Shown here piece after piece: positions 10,172 through 21,089 of a stretch of DNA of 64,000 bases. The number at the start of each line of letters is the position of its first letter. The stretch's first letter is position 1. The stretch is from Aphelidium insulamus (lineage: Eukaryota > Aphelidiomycota > Aphelidea > Aphelidiaceae), in contig JAZDSV010000002.1 of assembly GCA_036784855.1 (NCBI GenBank), positions 356,501 through 420,500 on the forward strand, in the 5' to 3' direction. Position numbers and translations under genes: made by a program. The notes under the pieces are model-generated. The model had not been told where the DNA came from, made no database searches, and saw nothing but the letters and a program-made list of their open reading frames with translations.

Positions 10172-11451
10172 TTAGAATTTAAGCTGCTTTGGCTGCTCCC
10201 AAGGAAACTCGGCACGGCCAAAGTGACCGTATGAAGCGGTCTTGCGGTACATGGGCTGCATCATCTTCAGCTCCTTGACAATGACACCGGGGCGTAGATC
10301 AAAATTGTTGTTGACAATTCGAAGCAGTTCGGCGTTCGGCTTGGTGCCGGTGCCATACGTGTCAATGTAGATGGAGAGCGGCTGGGCGACACCGATGGCA
10401 TATGAAAGCTGCACCAGGCAACGACGAGCCAGACCCGCGGCGACAATCGATTTGGCAACCCAGCGACCGGCATAGGCAGCCGATCGGTCCACCTTGGACC
10501 AGTCCTTACCGCTGAAAGCACCGCCTCCATGTGCTCCCCAGCCTCCGTACGTGTCGACAATAATCTTGCGGCCAGTTACACCAGCGTCTCCCTGCGGACC
10601 GCCAATAATGAAGCGGCCAGATGGCTGCATGTGGTAGACGGTGTTGTCGTCCAAGTACTTTGCTGGAATGACAGCCTTGACAATTTTCTCCAACAACAAT
10701 TTCTTCATCTCATCAAGCGTAATCTCGGGTGCGTGTTGCGTGGAAATAACTACAGTGTGCACGCGTTGCGGCAGCATGACTCCATTCTCGTTCTTGTACT
10801 CGACGGTGACCTGGGTCTTGGAGTCGGGTCTCAGCCAGGCCAGCGTGCCATTCTTGCGCAGCTCAGTCATCTTCATGTTGAGCTGGTGAGCCAGCATGAC
10901 GGTCAGCGGCATCAACTCTGGCGTCTCGTCCGTCGCGTAGCCAAACATAATTCCCTGATCACCGGCACCAGTGTCCTCGATCGCGTCCGAGGTCTGCACC
11001 AAGCCCTGAGCAATGTCTGGCGACTGCTGCTCAATGGCAACCAGCACGTTGCAGGTCTTGTAGTCAAATCCTAACGGTAAGAAAATGATGCCTATATACT
11101 AAAACAGTTATCAAGTACGCACCCTTGTCGGAGGAATCATAGCCAATCTCCTTGACAACATTGCGGATAATCTTCTGGTAGTCCAGGGTGGCCTGTGTGG
11201 TGATCTCGCCCAGCACCATGATCATGCCGGTCTTGGTGGCTGTCTCGCATGCCACTTTGGAGAACTTGTCCTGCGACAAGCATGCGTCCAAAATTGCGTC
11301 CGAAACCTGGTCACAAATTTTGTCTGCGCGATAGACAGTCAATCCGTGCCCTCTCCCACACAGCATTGCACAAAGTACCTGGGTGGCCCTCGCCGACAGA
11401 CTCTGACGTGAACAGAAACGTTTCCGAGTTGGACATCACACCCACCGGCAT
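10172..11451 (-). CDS. S-adenosylmethionine synthetase
   Basis: Three exons: 11451-11379, 11323-11123, 11070-10172 (390 aa, normal length). It makes AdoMet from methionine and ATP in the cytosol. All classic signatures are present: [13 protein letters not shown] (His and Asp for ATP/Mg), [47 protein letters not shown] and the P-loop GGGAFSGKD. The first intron falls inside GHP/DKICD. It stands beside KBL on the same strand with about 100 bp between them. Confidence 0.97.
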
Positions 11452-12106
11452 ACTTTCTTAATTAGCGGAATTCTACGCGGCGTGTTTCTGGTTAATGCTT
11501 GTATAGGAGATAGAGAGCTCGAGGCACACAAACGGGCATACCAAAGAAGCGCGCGGCGGCAACAAGCACAATATGTAGAAAATATGCGGGAATGAGCGGC
11601 GGCCGTTTGTTGTCCGGGAGGCGTCGGTTGGGTTAAGGTTCTGTCTTGTCCATCACGCTTTTTCTTGCTTCTATGACGCCATGCTTTGTTACAGTGTTCT
11701 GTATTGGAATTTTAAACTCTCAGCGACATGCTGGCATTTAAACTTGCGAGCACTCTGCTTATTCGCGCGTGATTTCACTTTAAACTCTCAATTTGATATT
11801 GAATGTACATACATATCCATTCCACAAGATAGATTATATCAAGAACTGCGCATAACCTGACGTTTAGCCATCATCATGCTCTCTGATAGTTAACATTGGC
11901 AGCACATGCTGAAAAACTAAACGTCTTTGGTTCTACTGTGAATCCTTTGACTGCATCCATAAGATGCAGTAGTTTGAAGGCATATAGCTCTATTCTATTG
12001 AAATAATCCAAGTCACCGAGGCTACTCTGAAGGTTGAAGCTTTCATTGCTGAATTTTATGACCTTCCAAACCGTCGCAATCATATGTATCACTCTCCACC
12101 GAAACA
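11452..12106. other. Intergenic, divergent promoter region
   Basis: This 650-bp gap separates the divergent SAM synthetase and gamma-tubulin-complex genes. A 12-bp direct repeat TTTAAACTCTCA occurs at 11711-11722 and 11779-11790, 68 bp apart. The open frames that cross 11874-12248 on the minus strand overlap the GCP start and lack coding character. I see no RNA gene. Confidence 0.4.
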
Positions 12107-15100
12107 ATGGCATCGAGCGCCGACTTCCCGCAGCTCTTTCAGCAGCTATGCCGCAGTGTGCGCGACACTTATGTAGACAGAAAGTCGCATGCTCATCGGT
12201 ACCGGTTGTCCGAGTTCCGAATGTGCCAGCCAGAGCGTCCGTCACCACAACTCGACCTCAGGGCCTGTCTTGACACATTTTACCGCCATTTGTCGCTCAG
12301 GCGCCAGCTTGCAGCGCCACCTCTCCTGCTTGAGGTCGCAAGATTTCCGCTGGATGATGCGAAGTCTGTTGGCAGATTGAAAGCTCAGCGAATGCTCGAT
12401 CTGGTTGATCGCCTGCAAGTGGATGACACTGTCGCTGCCGTTCTGAACGTGCTGTGCTCACTGAGACAGCAGCGAGATCTCGCTGCAACCACGACGGAAC
12501 CTTTATCGTCCATATCCGACCCGTATGATTTTCTGGCCGGCTGGGCCTGCCTGTCCTCGGCATCATCCGTGATATCAGAACACTCTGACGCTTTATCTGC
12601 AGTCTCGGCGTATCCAGAGCTCGTTTTCGGTGACTCGACACTATCGCTGTCTCCGCCCGATGACAAAAGCGCAAGAAAAGCTAACGAATCCGGCATATTG
12701 GACCAGATGGAAGACGACTGCGATCAAGTTTACAGAGGAAACTATTGCTGGGAGTATCCGTATGGACTAGACCGGTCTTCGTGCACATTTGCACACCAGC
12801 GATCATCGGGCAGTATCAAAAGCGATCAATTGCTGTCCGATATGTCTGTCGTGGACGCCGATGCTGTTCTTATGACAACCTTGTAAGTTGACTATTCAAG
12901 CTACACGCGTAATAATTTAGGCTGTATACTCGATTCCAAGCCGATAAAGTGGTACTCCCTTCATCCTACTTTATCAAGGTATAGATTTAAGAAAACTGAC
13001 TTGGCTTGTGTAACTGAACAGAGTATCTGCATTATTGCTGCCGGAAGCCATATCACTCAGCTGCAATATGCATTCGTTTGGGATGCGAATGCATATCAGT
13101 GGAATCTCATCGACCCCCTTCCGTTCCATGTCGTCGGTTTTAGCGAAACGCTGCTGTACAATATCTGCACCCGTTGTTCAAAGCTCGGCACCATGGTGAG
13201 GCGAATTGAACGCGTCTTGGAAAGCATCCGGTCCACGCCACAATTGGCATGCTTTTCAAATGGAGTGTCCACGTTCCTGCTGCTGTATCGCGACCAAGTT
13301 ATGAAAGCTGCCGATAGTGCAGCAGTTGACATGCGAAGTTCTGGTGCATCCGTCATTGAGAGCATTGAACTGATCGGCAGTGTATTGACTGCAATTTGGG
13401 ATGTTTTAACTCGCGTAAGCACCATTGCAATTTTGTAAACATTTGCTCAATAATTCAGAATGTTGGCGACTTTAAAAGCGAGGAATTTGCGGAGCGGATA
13501 GCAAAATTAAATTCATCAGAGTTGTCGGCTATCCTGCAATGCAAATTGTCTGAAGCATCCATGCAGCAAGTAGCTATCAGCAGCGCTCCAGTCTTGCTGG
13601 CACTCTATGTTTGTCTACAGTACCCTCGATGGAACGATTTCGGTCATGTGCTTGATGGCAACTTGAAGAATCATTCGAATGTCGAGGAGATCCCCACCTA
13701 TGATGCGGAATGGATTGAGCTCGTTTCGCTATGCGACAAATCGAAACAAGTAATTCGTGACATGAGTGGAATCCACATTCATGGCAGCATCCAGCTTGTA
13801 CCTTACGCAAATAATCACAACATCAGGTAAAGCCTCAGTAGCATCTAACTGTCAGCCGACTCATGTACAGAGAGCTCAGCAAGTTGTCTGCGAAATATGA
13901 CAGCTTGATCAAATACTTGGCCCATCAGGAATTGGCTTACACCAAAGTCGATGTATTGCCGGTGCCGGCAAATCCAGCGGAAATAACTACCGTTCCACCA
14001 GAGCGGTACAGCCATGACATTCCACCAGCGCCAGAGCCAGTCGAACGGGCGAAATTTAAATGGAACGACAAACCTCTGACGGAAAAACTTACCATGACAG
14101 AAAATCAGTTGCAGCAGCAACAATTGGACGTAGTGACTGTAGCAGAGCAGCACGAACTGAAAACCGCGGAATTAGTGGAAGTAGCCAATGTCACGCGAGC
14201 ACATGCTAAGAGCATTGCAGAGATTTCTCGGCGAGAAAAACGAGTTGAATGGTCATTGAAGCGTTTGGACTCTGAATTGATCAAGCTTCGATGGCAGCAA
14301 CTGCCTAAATTGAATACGCTTGATCGGTGCACTTTCGATTTCCCAGTAGTTACTGGCGTCGATGAAGCTCGTGCGACCATTATTATTGGAAATATTGAAG
14401 ATTTTAGTAATCAAGTTATCTCGACTGATGCTTTGCTGAACTCGGCCTCGCTGGCAAGTCACCCGCAAGTCGGCTCATCAGTAAAGACTGACTGTACGCT
14501 AACGAACAACGAAACTCTTCCACAAAGCCCGTTGTCTGCCCCAGCCGAAACGAGTGTACTGAATGACGGCATTATTACCGCTGCGGAATCATCTGCCACT
14601 CGCTGTGATGAAATTGTTCCTCCTGCGGAAATCCCAGCGGTCACCGACAAGCCAACTTTGACATTGAAACAAGAGCGACTACTTGTACGAAATGAATCAG
14701 CACGTGACAGCAACAACAGCAACGAGTCGCTCGAAAAGACCCGCGATCAATCCGACCAGAATCAACTCGAAACTACGACCTGCGATATATACGACAATGC
14801 TGTGCCAGGGACATGCCCTAATTATGACCTTGACGCCTTTCTGTGTCGTTTCGAGGAAGACATTAAAACAAAAGCCTTACAGTCTGACTCATGTTTCCGT
14901 CAAATCGCGACGTTTTGGCCAACGGAGGAACCGGAGCCAACTTTGGAGATATCGCGGCTCAGTGCTCCGTACGATTATATCAAGGCAAGCGAGAAGCTAT
15001 CCGACACATTCAACCAACAGCTGCTCCACATGAACCTAGCGTGCCTGTGGGTCATTTATCGGCGAATGGATCTGAGGAGCCACTTGCGAATAATTGGTGA

Positions 15101-15824
15101 CTATTGTCTACTGCGCAATGGCCGATTTAATGTCGCCTTTTTCGACTGCAACAAAGAATACCATGCACGGCCGTTGCATTGGAAGCGGCGCTTCAAGTCA
15201 GCACTGCACTACGCATTGAATGTTGACAAAAACTCGACTCTGGTTAAAAGCGCCGTGCAGATCAACGCTGACGATATGAAGGCGCTGTCGATCAGCTATT
15301 TTGCGCCCAAGCTACTTCAGTCGATACTGACCGATGCTGTTGTGGCAAAATTGCGCCGATTATCCAGCCGATTGTGTCTGCTTCAGCGTGCACTCAGTCG
15401 ACTGAACCTGTATCGACAGTTTGACATGGCAGTATATAAGCTCCGCGTGACAGTAACATCTGTCGCCGCATACTTTGACCACCTCGCCATCGGCAATAAC
15501 CTGAAACTGCTCATGGACAGCGTAACAGACACGGAGCAGCTATTTAGCGCCACGCTTCGTACAGGACACCCAACCGACGTCAGTGTACATAAGCTACGAC
15601 AGTGCATTGCCGCTGCAGTCGACTCGATGCTGAGTGACTGTTTGTTGGCCGGTGCTAGCTCGGAATTGGGAACTGCCTTGGGAGACCTTCTTGATGCCGT
15701 TGCCGATATGAGCGCTGAAGCACCGAGCACTCCACACTTGATGCACTTGCATGAAACCTTTCTCCGCGCACTACACTCTCAACCTGACACTGCGCTATTA
15801 CTGGCGGATATTCTGTCGGAATAA
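12107..15824 (+). CDS. Gamma-tubulin complex component (Spc97/Spc98 family, GCP5/GCP6-like)
   Basis: Five exons: 12107-12882, 12921-12978, 13022-13414, 13459-13826, 13871-15824 (1182 aa). GCP proteins assemble the gamma-tubulin ring that nucleates microtubules at the centrosome or basal body. The N-terminal GRIP1-like part contains YAFVWDANAYQWNLIDPLPF, akin to the family's hydrophobic core. A long Ser/Thr/Glu-rich insert occupies about residues 480-830. The C-terminal GRIP2-like part shows IGDYCLLRNGRFNVAFFD (compare the family's 'yfLlgrGDF...Fld') and LSISYFAPKLLQSILTDAV, then paired helices. A big insert between two divergent GRIP domains is typical of GCP5 and GCP6 rather than GCP2-4. Intron 1 is only 38 nt. 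The family is likely; the paralogue is uncertain. Confidence 0.75.
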
Positions 15825-15885
15825 ACTTGTGGCAGTGTTTATCCTGACTGAAGTCTTTCTGTCTGCCTGCATAACCTGAAATAAC

Positions 15886-17146
15886 ATGGCCGCCATCGAC
15901 GCCCAACATTGCAGGTTTTTGTCGACGCAGCCAGCGACGGCGGCCATCATTGCAGCCGCGTTCAGCGGTGGACAGGTATGCACTGCTCATGGTGTCGCTA
16001 CTTACTTAGATCTGCGGATATCACTCACACACACTGAATGAATATCTCAGCCGCGGGACGGTGTGGACCATGGCCCGCGCGCTCTCATCGACAACGGCCT
16101 TGTGGCACAGCTGTCAGACCTCGGCTGGACCGTGAACTTTGACGGGCGCATACAGACGTTCGAAGAGGAGGTGAAGGCGGCCGTGGCCAAGGCGGCGGGC
16201 ACCGGGGCCGCCGTTGATGCACCCGTGGGAATTCTCAAGAAGCCACGCAGCTGTGGCGCCGTGTGTCGGTCAGTGCGCACGTGCTGTTATGACTTGCACC
16301 TGCACTGTATGCATCATCTGTGCTGATATGCAATGAGTATGCACATAGATCAGTGGCGCGGCAGGTGGAGGCGGCTGTGCGCGATAAACAGCTGGCTGTC
16401 ACCATAGGCGGCGACCACAGCCTCGGCCTGGGAACTGTGTATGGCACCTCGCGTGTGCACGCCGATGTCTGTGTCATCTGGGTGGACGCGCATGCCGTAT
16501 GTATCAGTTATGAGACATTTACGTACATATGTATCTGATACCATACCACAGGACATCAACACGCCGGCAACGACGCAGAGTGGCAACATTCACGGAATGC
16601 CGGTTTCATGGCTGCTGGGAATGAGCCCCAACACAATTCCCGGTTTCGAGTGGCTAGATGCAAAGCCCGCACTCACCCCGGACCGTATCGTGTACATTGG
16701 ATTGCGTGATGTGGACGCGGGTGAGAAGCGACTGCTGAAGGAGCAGGGAATCAAGGCTTTCTCGATGCACGAGGTGGATCGCTACGGTATCGGCAAGGTT
16801 GTGGAGATGGCCGTGGATCATGTAAATCCCGACCGTACGCGGCCCGTGCACTTGTCCTTTGATGTGGACGCGCTGGATCCTTCCGTGGCTCCCTCCACAG
16901 GTAGGCGCTCCGTATGTTCACTTTTCTGTAATCAGTAGCAATAACTAATAAGGCACACCTGTCCGCGGTGGACTGACCTTTCGAGAGGGACACTACATAT
17001 GCGAGGCGCTGTGGGAGACTGGCCTATTGGTGGCGGTGGACATTATGGAAGTTAATCCAACGCTGGGTGATGCGGCGCAGCACTTGCAGACCACACAAAT
17101 CGGCTGCTCTCTCATCCGCTCTTCGCTGGGAGAGACGCTGCTCTGA
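15886..17146 (+). CDS. ARG: Arginase
   Basis: Five exons: 15886-15975, 16051-16268, 16349-16496, 16552-16900, 16953-17146 (332 aa). Arginase hydrolyses L-arginine to ornithine and urea using a binuclear Mn centre. The ligands are all visible: GGDHSLGLG (His), WVDAHADINTP (Asp-x-His-x-Asp, created by splicing exons 3 and 4), and SFDVDALDPS (two Asp). The substrate loop NIHGMPVSWLLG, the RDVD turn and MEVNP with the conserved Glu are also present. The N-terminus (AQHCRFLSTQPATAA) could be a short mitochondrial targeting segment. The start codon follows the GCP gene's stop by only 61 bp on the same strand. Confidence 0.96.
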
Positions 17147-17308
17147 CTCCGTATGTAAACATATCACATTACAGCTTATACAGAGATGCTGCCGTATTGT
17201 GTGAACTTGCATCGAACTATGTTCACATGTATGTACTTGCCAATGTGCAATGCCGCCGTGTGTGTGCTTACTCCAAATAAACACTTCATACACACTCACT
17301 TGCAATCA

Positions 17309-18905
17309 ATGCCATGGCGAGACCGCCTGTATGGCATCGCGGTTGGCAGCGTGGCCACGGGAGCGCTGACCTGGGCGTTGAGCCGACCGTGGCGCGTGCC
17401 ACCTGACCAGAGTAGTCACGAGGTGTCGGTGGTTGTTGAAGAGCTGAAGCAGGAAGCAGACGCCGATACATCGCCCGCAGAACGCGTCGGTGTGTTGGAC
17501 CAGCACTTGCTGAAGCACGGCAAGCCGCGCACACAGCACGAGGCCGTGCACACGCACTATATATCGGCAACCGACTTTCGCAGCCGCTCACCCGCCTGGG
17601 TACTGCAGCATCTGACGCCCGCACTATTGGCGGCGCAGAATGCCGATCGCTCTGCCGCCTCTTTCAAACGGTACACTGGCGTGGACGCCGCGAGAACTGT
17701 CCAAGGTGATACGGTGACCGAGACAAAGCGTGGCAATGAAGCTGTGCTGGCACCATCACTGACCGAGATCGTGCCAGTTGACCAGACTACTACTCCAGCT
17801 GTCGAAGAGCGTCAACAAGCGCTGATACCGCGCCCATTCCAGGCATTGAATGCCGACTATCTGCGGTCGGGGTGGTCGCGTGGTCATTTGTGTCCGGCGG
17901 GTGATAGTCGCGTCTCGGAGGAGGCAATGCAGGCCACATTCCTCCTGGGTGCCAACATTGTCCCGCAAAATCTAAACATGAATATGTTCTACTGGAACCG
18001 GCTGGAGCGATGGGTGCGCGGTCTGGTTGCTCCCACGCACGACGGGGATAAGGACACACAATTGTCGGGCGGCTGGAGTGGAGTGTGGGTCTTGTCTGGC
18101 CCGCTGTACTTGCCGAGTGGTACTCTGGAAGTGGCTGACGAGTCTAAGCCAGGTCAAGAAGTAATTGACGAAGTCGATGTCACCGACTCCAAGGACATTG
18201 TGCTTGCACCTTCAGCAATACCCGACAATCGGCCTCCGCAGACACAGCTATGTATCACACAAATCGGCGAGCGAAATGTCGCCGTACCCACCCACATGTT
18301 CAAGGCCATTGTGGCGGAGCGGCCATCGGTGTCAAGTGATGGTCCCGATGGTGAGCGCATGGAATCGTATTTCGCTGCATTCGTCATTCCCAACAAGCCC
18401 ATACCGCGCCATATTCCCTTGATAGACTTTCAGGTATTTGACAATGCTGATATGAAACACTCTATAAATTGTCTAGGTATCACTGGCCACTCTAGAAACA
18501 TGGGCCGGCTTTGAGTGGCTCAGCAGTGGCGCAGCGAATACGACAGTTTCTCGGAAAGACTCACTGGAAGCAAATGATAATCAGACTGATGACGGCCATA
18601 TTATCATTGAGAAACGCGTAACAGTCGCCCCGCCGCGTCAATACCGCGACGATCCATTTCCGGACTTGTGTGGCGCGGTGCCGTGCGTGCTGATGGATGC
18701 CGACGCACACGAAGCCATGCAGTTGATGCGCAGTATTAATGAAGCATTCAAGAAATGGTACGCGGACCGCGCATGGAACGACCTTCAAAAACTTGGTCCC
18801 AAGTACGCCACGGCAGCCGCGGAGCAAACGTACAGGGATAAAAATTGCCCAGCTGGAGGCGGAATTGAAGCCCGCCGACGAAAATCCCGGCAGCAATGGC
18901 GTTAA
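17309..18905 (+). CDS. EXOG: EXOG-type mitochondrial nuclease (beta-beta-alpha metal)
   Basis: Two exons: 17309-18433 and 18477-18905 (517 aa). A hydrophobic N-terminal segment (LYGIAVGSVATGALTWAL, about 7-24) would anchor it in the inner membrane as in EXOG. The catalytic block is SGWSRGHLCPAGDSRVSEE followed by NIVPQNLNMNMFYWNRLE: the His general base and the metal-binding Asn are both present. Ser-Arg-Gly-His instead of Asp-Arg-Gly-His separates EXOG from EndoG. Exon 2 carries the EXOG 'wing' region (DLCGAVPCVLM, then a helical tail). Differences from animal EXOG: about 120 extra residues between the membrane anchor and the nuclease core, and an insert near residue 300. The likely job is DNA repair or degradation in mitochondria. 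Confidence 0.9.
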
Positions 18906-19259
18906 ATAGAATGACTGTACACAGTTAAAAGCAATACAATAGTATGGTAGAATATATTAAAGGCCGAAACAGGCAAATGTGACGCGTCCAATGAACGCGC
19001 GCGCCGCACCGATCACGCGATACTTGACGGCGCCCGTTCATTGGCCAATTCCTCTTCACACACAAAATTGCTGTGACGCCGCGCCGCCGCCACTTTACTC
19101 ACAGTTGCCCGCTACGCCCGCCGATACACGTACGTACATACATACAGTAATATATATTGCATATACATATATTCCGCAGATCGCTTGATACTGTCGCCAG
19201 GAGAATACATATCGCACATACTCGCACTTACGCTCGCACCCGCTTGACACCACGACTGC
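18906..19259. other. Intergenic, promoter of the Ser-rich membrane protein
   Basis: This 354-bp spacer lies between same-strand genes. It begins with a purine/pyrimidine-mixed 3' UTR-like part, contains CG-rich sequence at 18980-19035 and a TACA/TATA-rich stretch at 19128-19172. I find no coding sequence or RNA gene. Confidence 0.35.
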
Positions 19260-20804
19260 ATGAGCGAGACGTTGTGCAACATTGATATTGGCAGCGACAG
19301 CCACGACACCGTGGAGTCTGTCGCTGCTGCCAACTGTTCCACCGCTGAAGAGGCATCATCCTCTTCCAAGGCTGTGTCGATATCGCCTTCAGACCACGAT
19401 GCCTCCAAGAGGAGCTCCAGTGCCACTTCCAAGCTTGGCAGCCTGTCACGGGACGCGCTGCTGGGAATGCGTACGTATTCGTGATATGTCATATGTACTT
19501 GTAGAGGGTTCATATCTGACGAAAGGCGCAGTTGCCGCCGCCAGCGATCACAAATCTCGGACGGCCGAGGCTGACAGCGAGTACTCTAATGCTGCCAGCG
19601 AGTGTGACACGGGCGAGGTTGGTCGTGCGGTCTATGCAGTATTTCCATTAGCATTGACACTCTGCAGGATATTCTCAGTATGAGCACGCTGAGTGCAATT
19701 AGTGCCAGCAGTTACTGCTACATTGAGAGTGACGAGGAGCGTGTGCATAGGTTTGTCGGTTGTATTATTTTGTACAGAGTGCTCATTGAATGCATTGAAC
19801 AGTAGAGATGTATCGATGGAAGGCGGAGAGAGGATAAACGATGATTTGCACACCGTGTCTCGCATCGATTTGGACTCTGAGACTTTATCGGCCGCCGCTT
19901 ACGATGTGAACAGCGACGGCGCATCATCAACGCAGCAAACTGATATCATGTCATCCAAGTCAGACAGCAGCAAAAGTCGGCAGCAGCTATCCGTAGAAAT
20001 TGGGCCGCAGTCCCGCTTTCTACCACAACCGAATAGTAGGCCACGATCTGCGGCTGGAAGAACTGTTATTGTTGTCGGGAGACATACTCGCCAAGCCGCG
20101 GGGTCAAGTTCCCGGAAGCGCAGCGCATCCGCGACCGCCCCTCTGTTGGATGAAGCCGGCCGTGGCCGCTCCCGGGTGCCCAGACGATCGACACCGCTGG
20201 CCAACAATGATTCCAGCGCGGAGATTGCTGGCGAGATCGGTGCCACGGACGGCGTATTCAACACGACGCAAGACATTTCTATCGTATCCAATATGCTCAA
20301 TCTATTCACAAGCACGATAGCTAGCGATGTGGACGATGTACCCAACGCAGACGAAGCTTGCGGTGGTACCGGCGATAGTGGTGGTGGTTCGCCAGTTCGT
20401 CGCTTTATCAAAGAGTGAGTTTATCGCATGTTTCATGATTATCCATCCTAATGCGTGCGCAGCGTGGTGTTGCCCATGTCTGGAGCATTCATGACGTCGA
20501 TGGCTGTTGCTTTTGCTGCTGGGTATGTTTAACCGCATGATGACTACCATTACAATGTTGACTTGATACTGATTTGACTCTTGTAGGTTCTGCGTGGACT
20601 ACTTTCTTCTTCAGCACAGCGGGATGGACCCTACTGCCAACAATGTATGTGCACTTCTCTTTAAATAATCTTCTGACGGTACAGATTGAACTGATAACCG
20701 CCTTACCGCCAAATATGCTACAGCAGCAGCAGCATCCCAGCTCTCCCGACCGTCCATCGGCATCCGATTCCGCGCTTGAGCCAGTGATGGCGTGTGCATT
20801 CTAG
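19260..20804 (+). CDS. Ser/Thr-rich protein with C-terminal membrane segment, unknown function
   Basis: Seven exons: 19260-19470, 19532-19617, 19668-19750, 19803-20414, 20463-20522, 20587-20644, 20685-20804 (409 aa). Exon phases sum correctly and there are no internal stops. The first 300 residues are Ser/Ala/Asp-rich and probably disordered, with a basic patch (SSSRKRSAS) and an SPVRRFIKD stretch. A hydrophobic segment, VVLPMSGAFMTSMAVAFAAG, followed by FCVDYFLL, is formed only after joining exons 4-6. This suggests a tail-anchored or single-pass protein facing the cytosol. I recognise no family. The gene stops 285 bp before RPC1 on the same strand. Confidence 0.65.
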
Positions 20805-21089
20805 CAGCTTCATTCGTGTTCCCACAACCGGTAAATTGGCATTATTCGCATTATGGCAGTCTGAATAAACGTGTACAACATTTCCGTGGTAGCCTTGTTA
20901 CTTATATCTGCCGCATAGCAGCTTTTATACTGCGACTGCTCAAAGAGAATAACGTTGAATACGCAAACTGTCATAGCTGTAAACTGTGAAGTTGCAATTT
21001 CAGGCAATTGGATGCCTGGCCTTGATAGATCTGAACGTACAATTATGTACAAGCTCATAGATGCAATAGTAAGCAAAATCAGCGCGACA

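Noticed and set aside
11874-12248. A minus-strand ORF upstream of SAM synthetase
   Set aside because: It overlaps the conserved start of the gamma-tubulin complex gene in antisense and shows no recognisable features.
17309-18905. EndoG assignment
   Set aside because: The catalytic motif is Ser-Arg-Gly-His with the context SGWSRGHLCPAG and a C-terminal wing, which is the EXOG form; EndoG has Asp-Arg-Gly-His.
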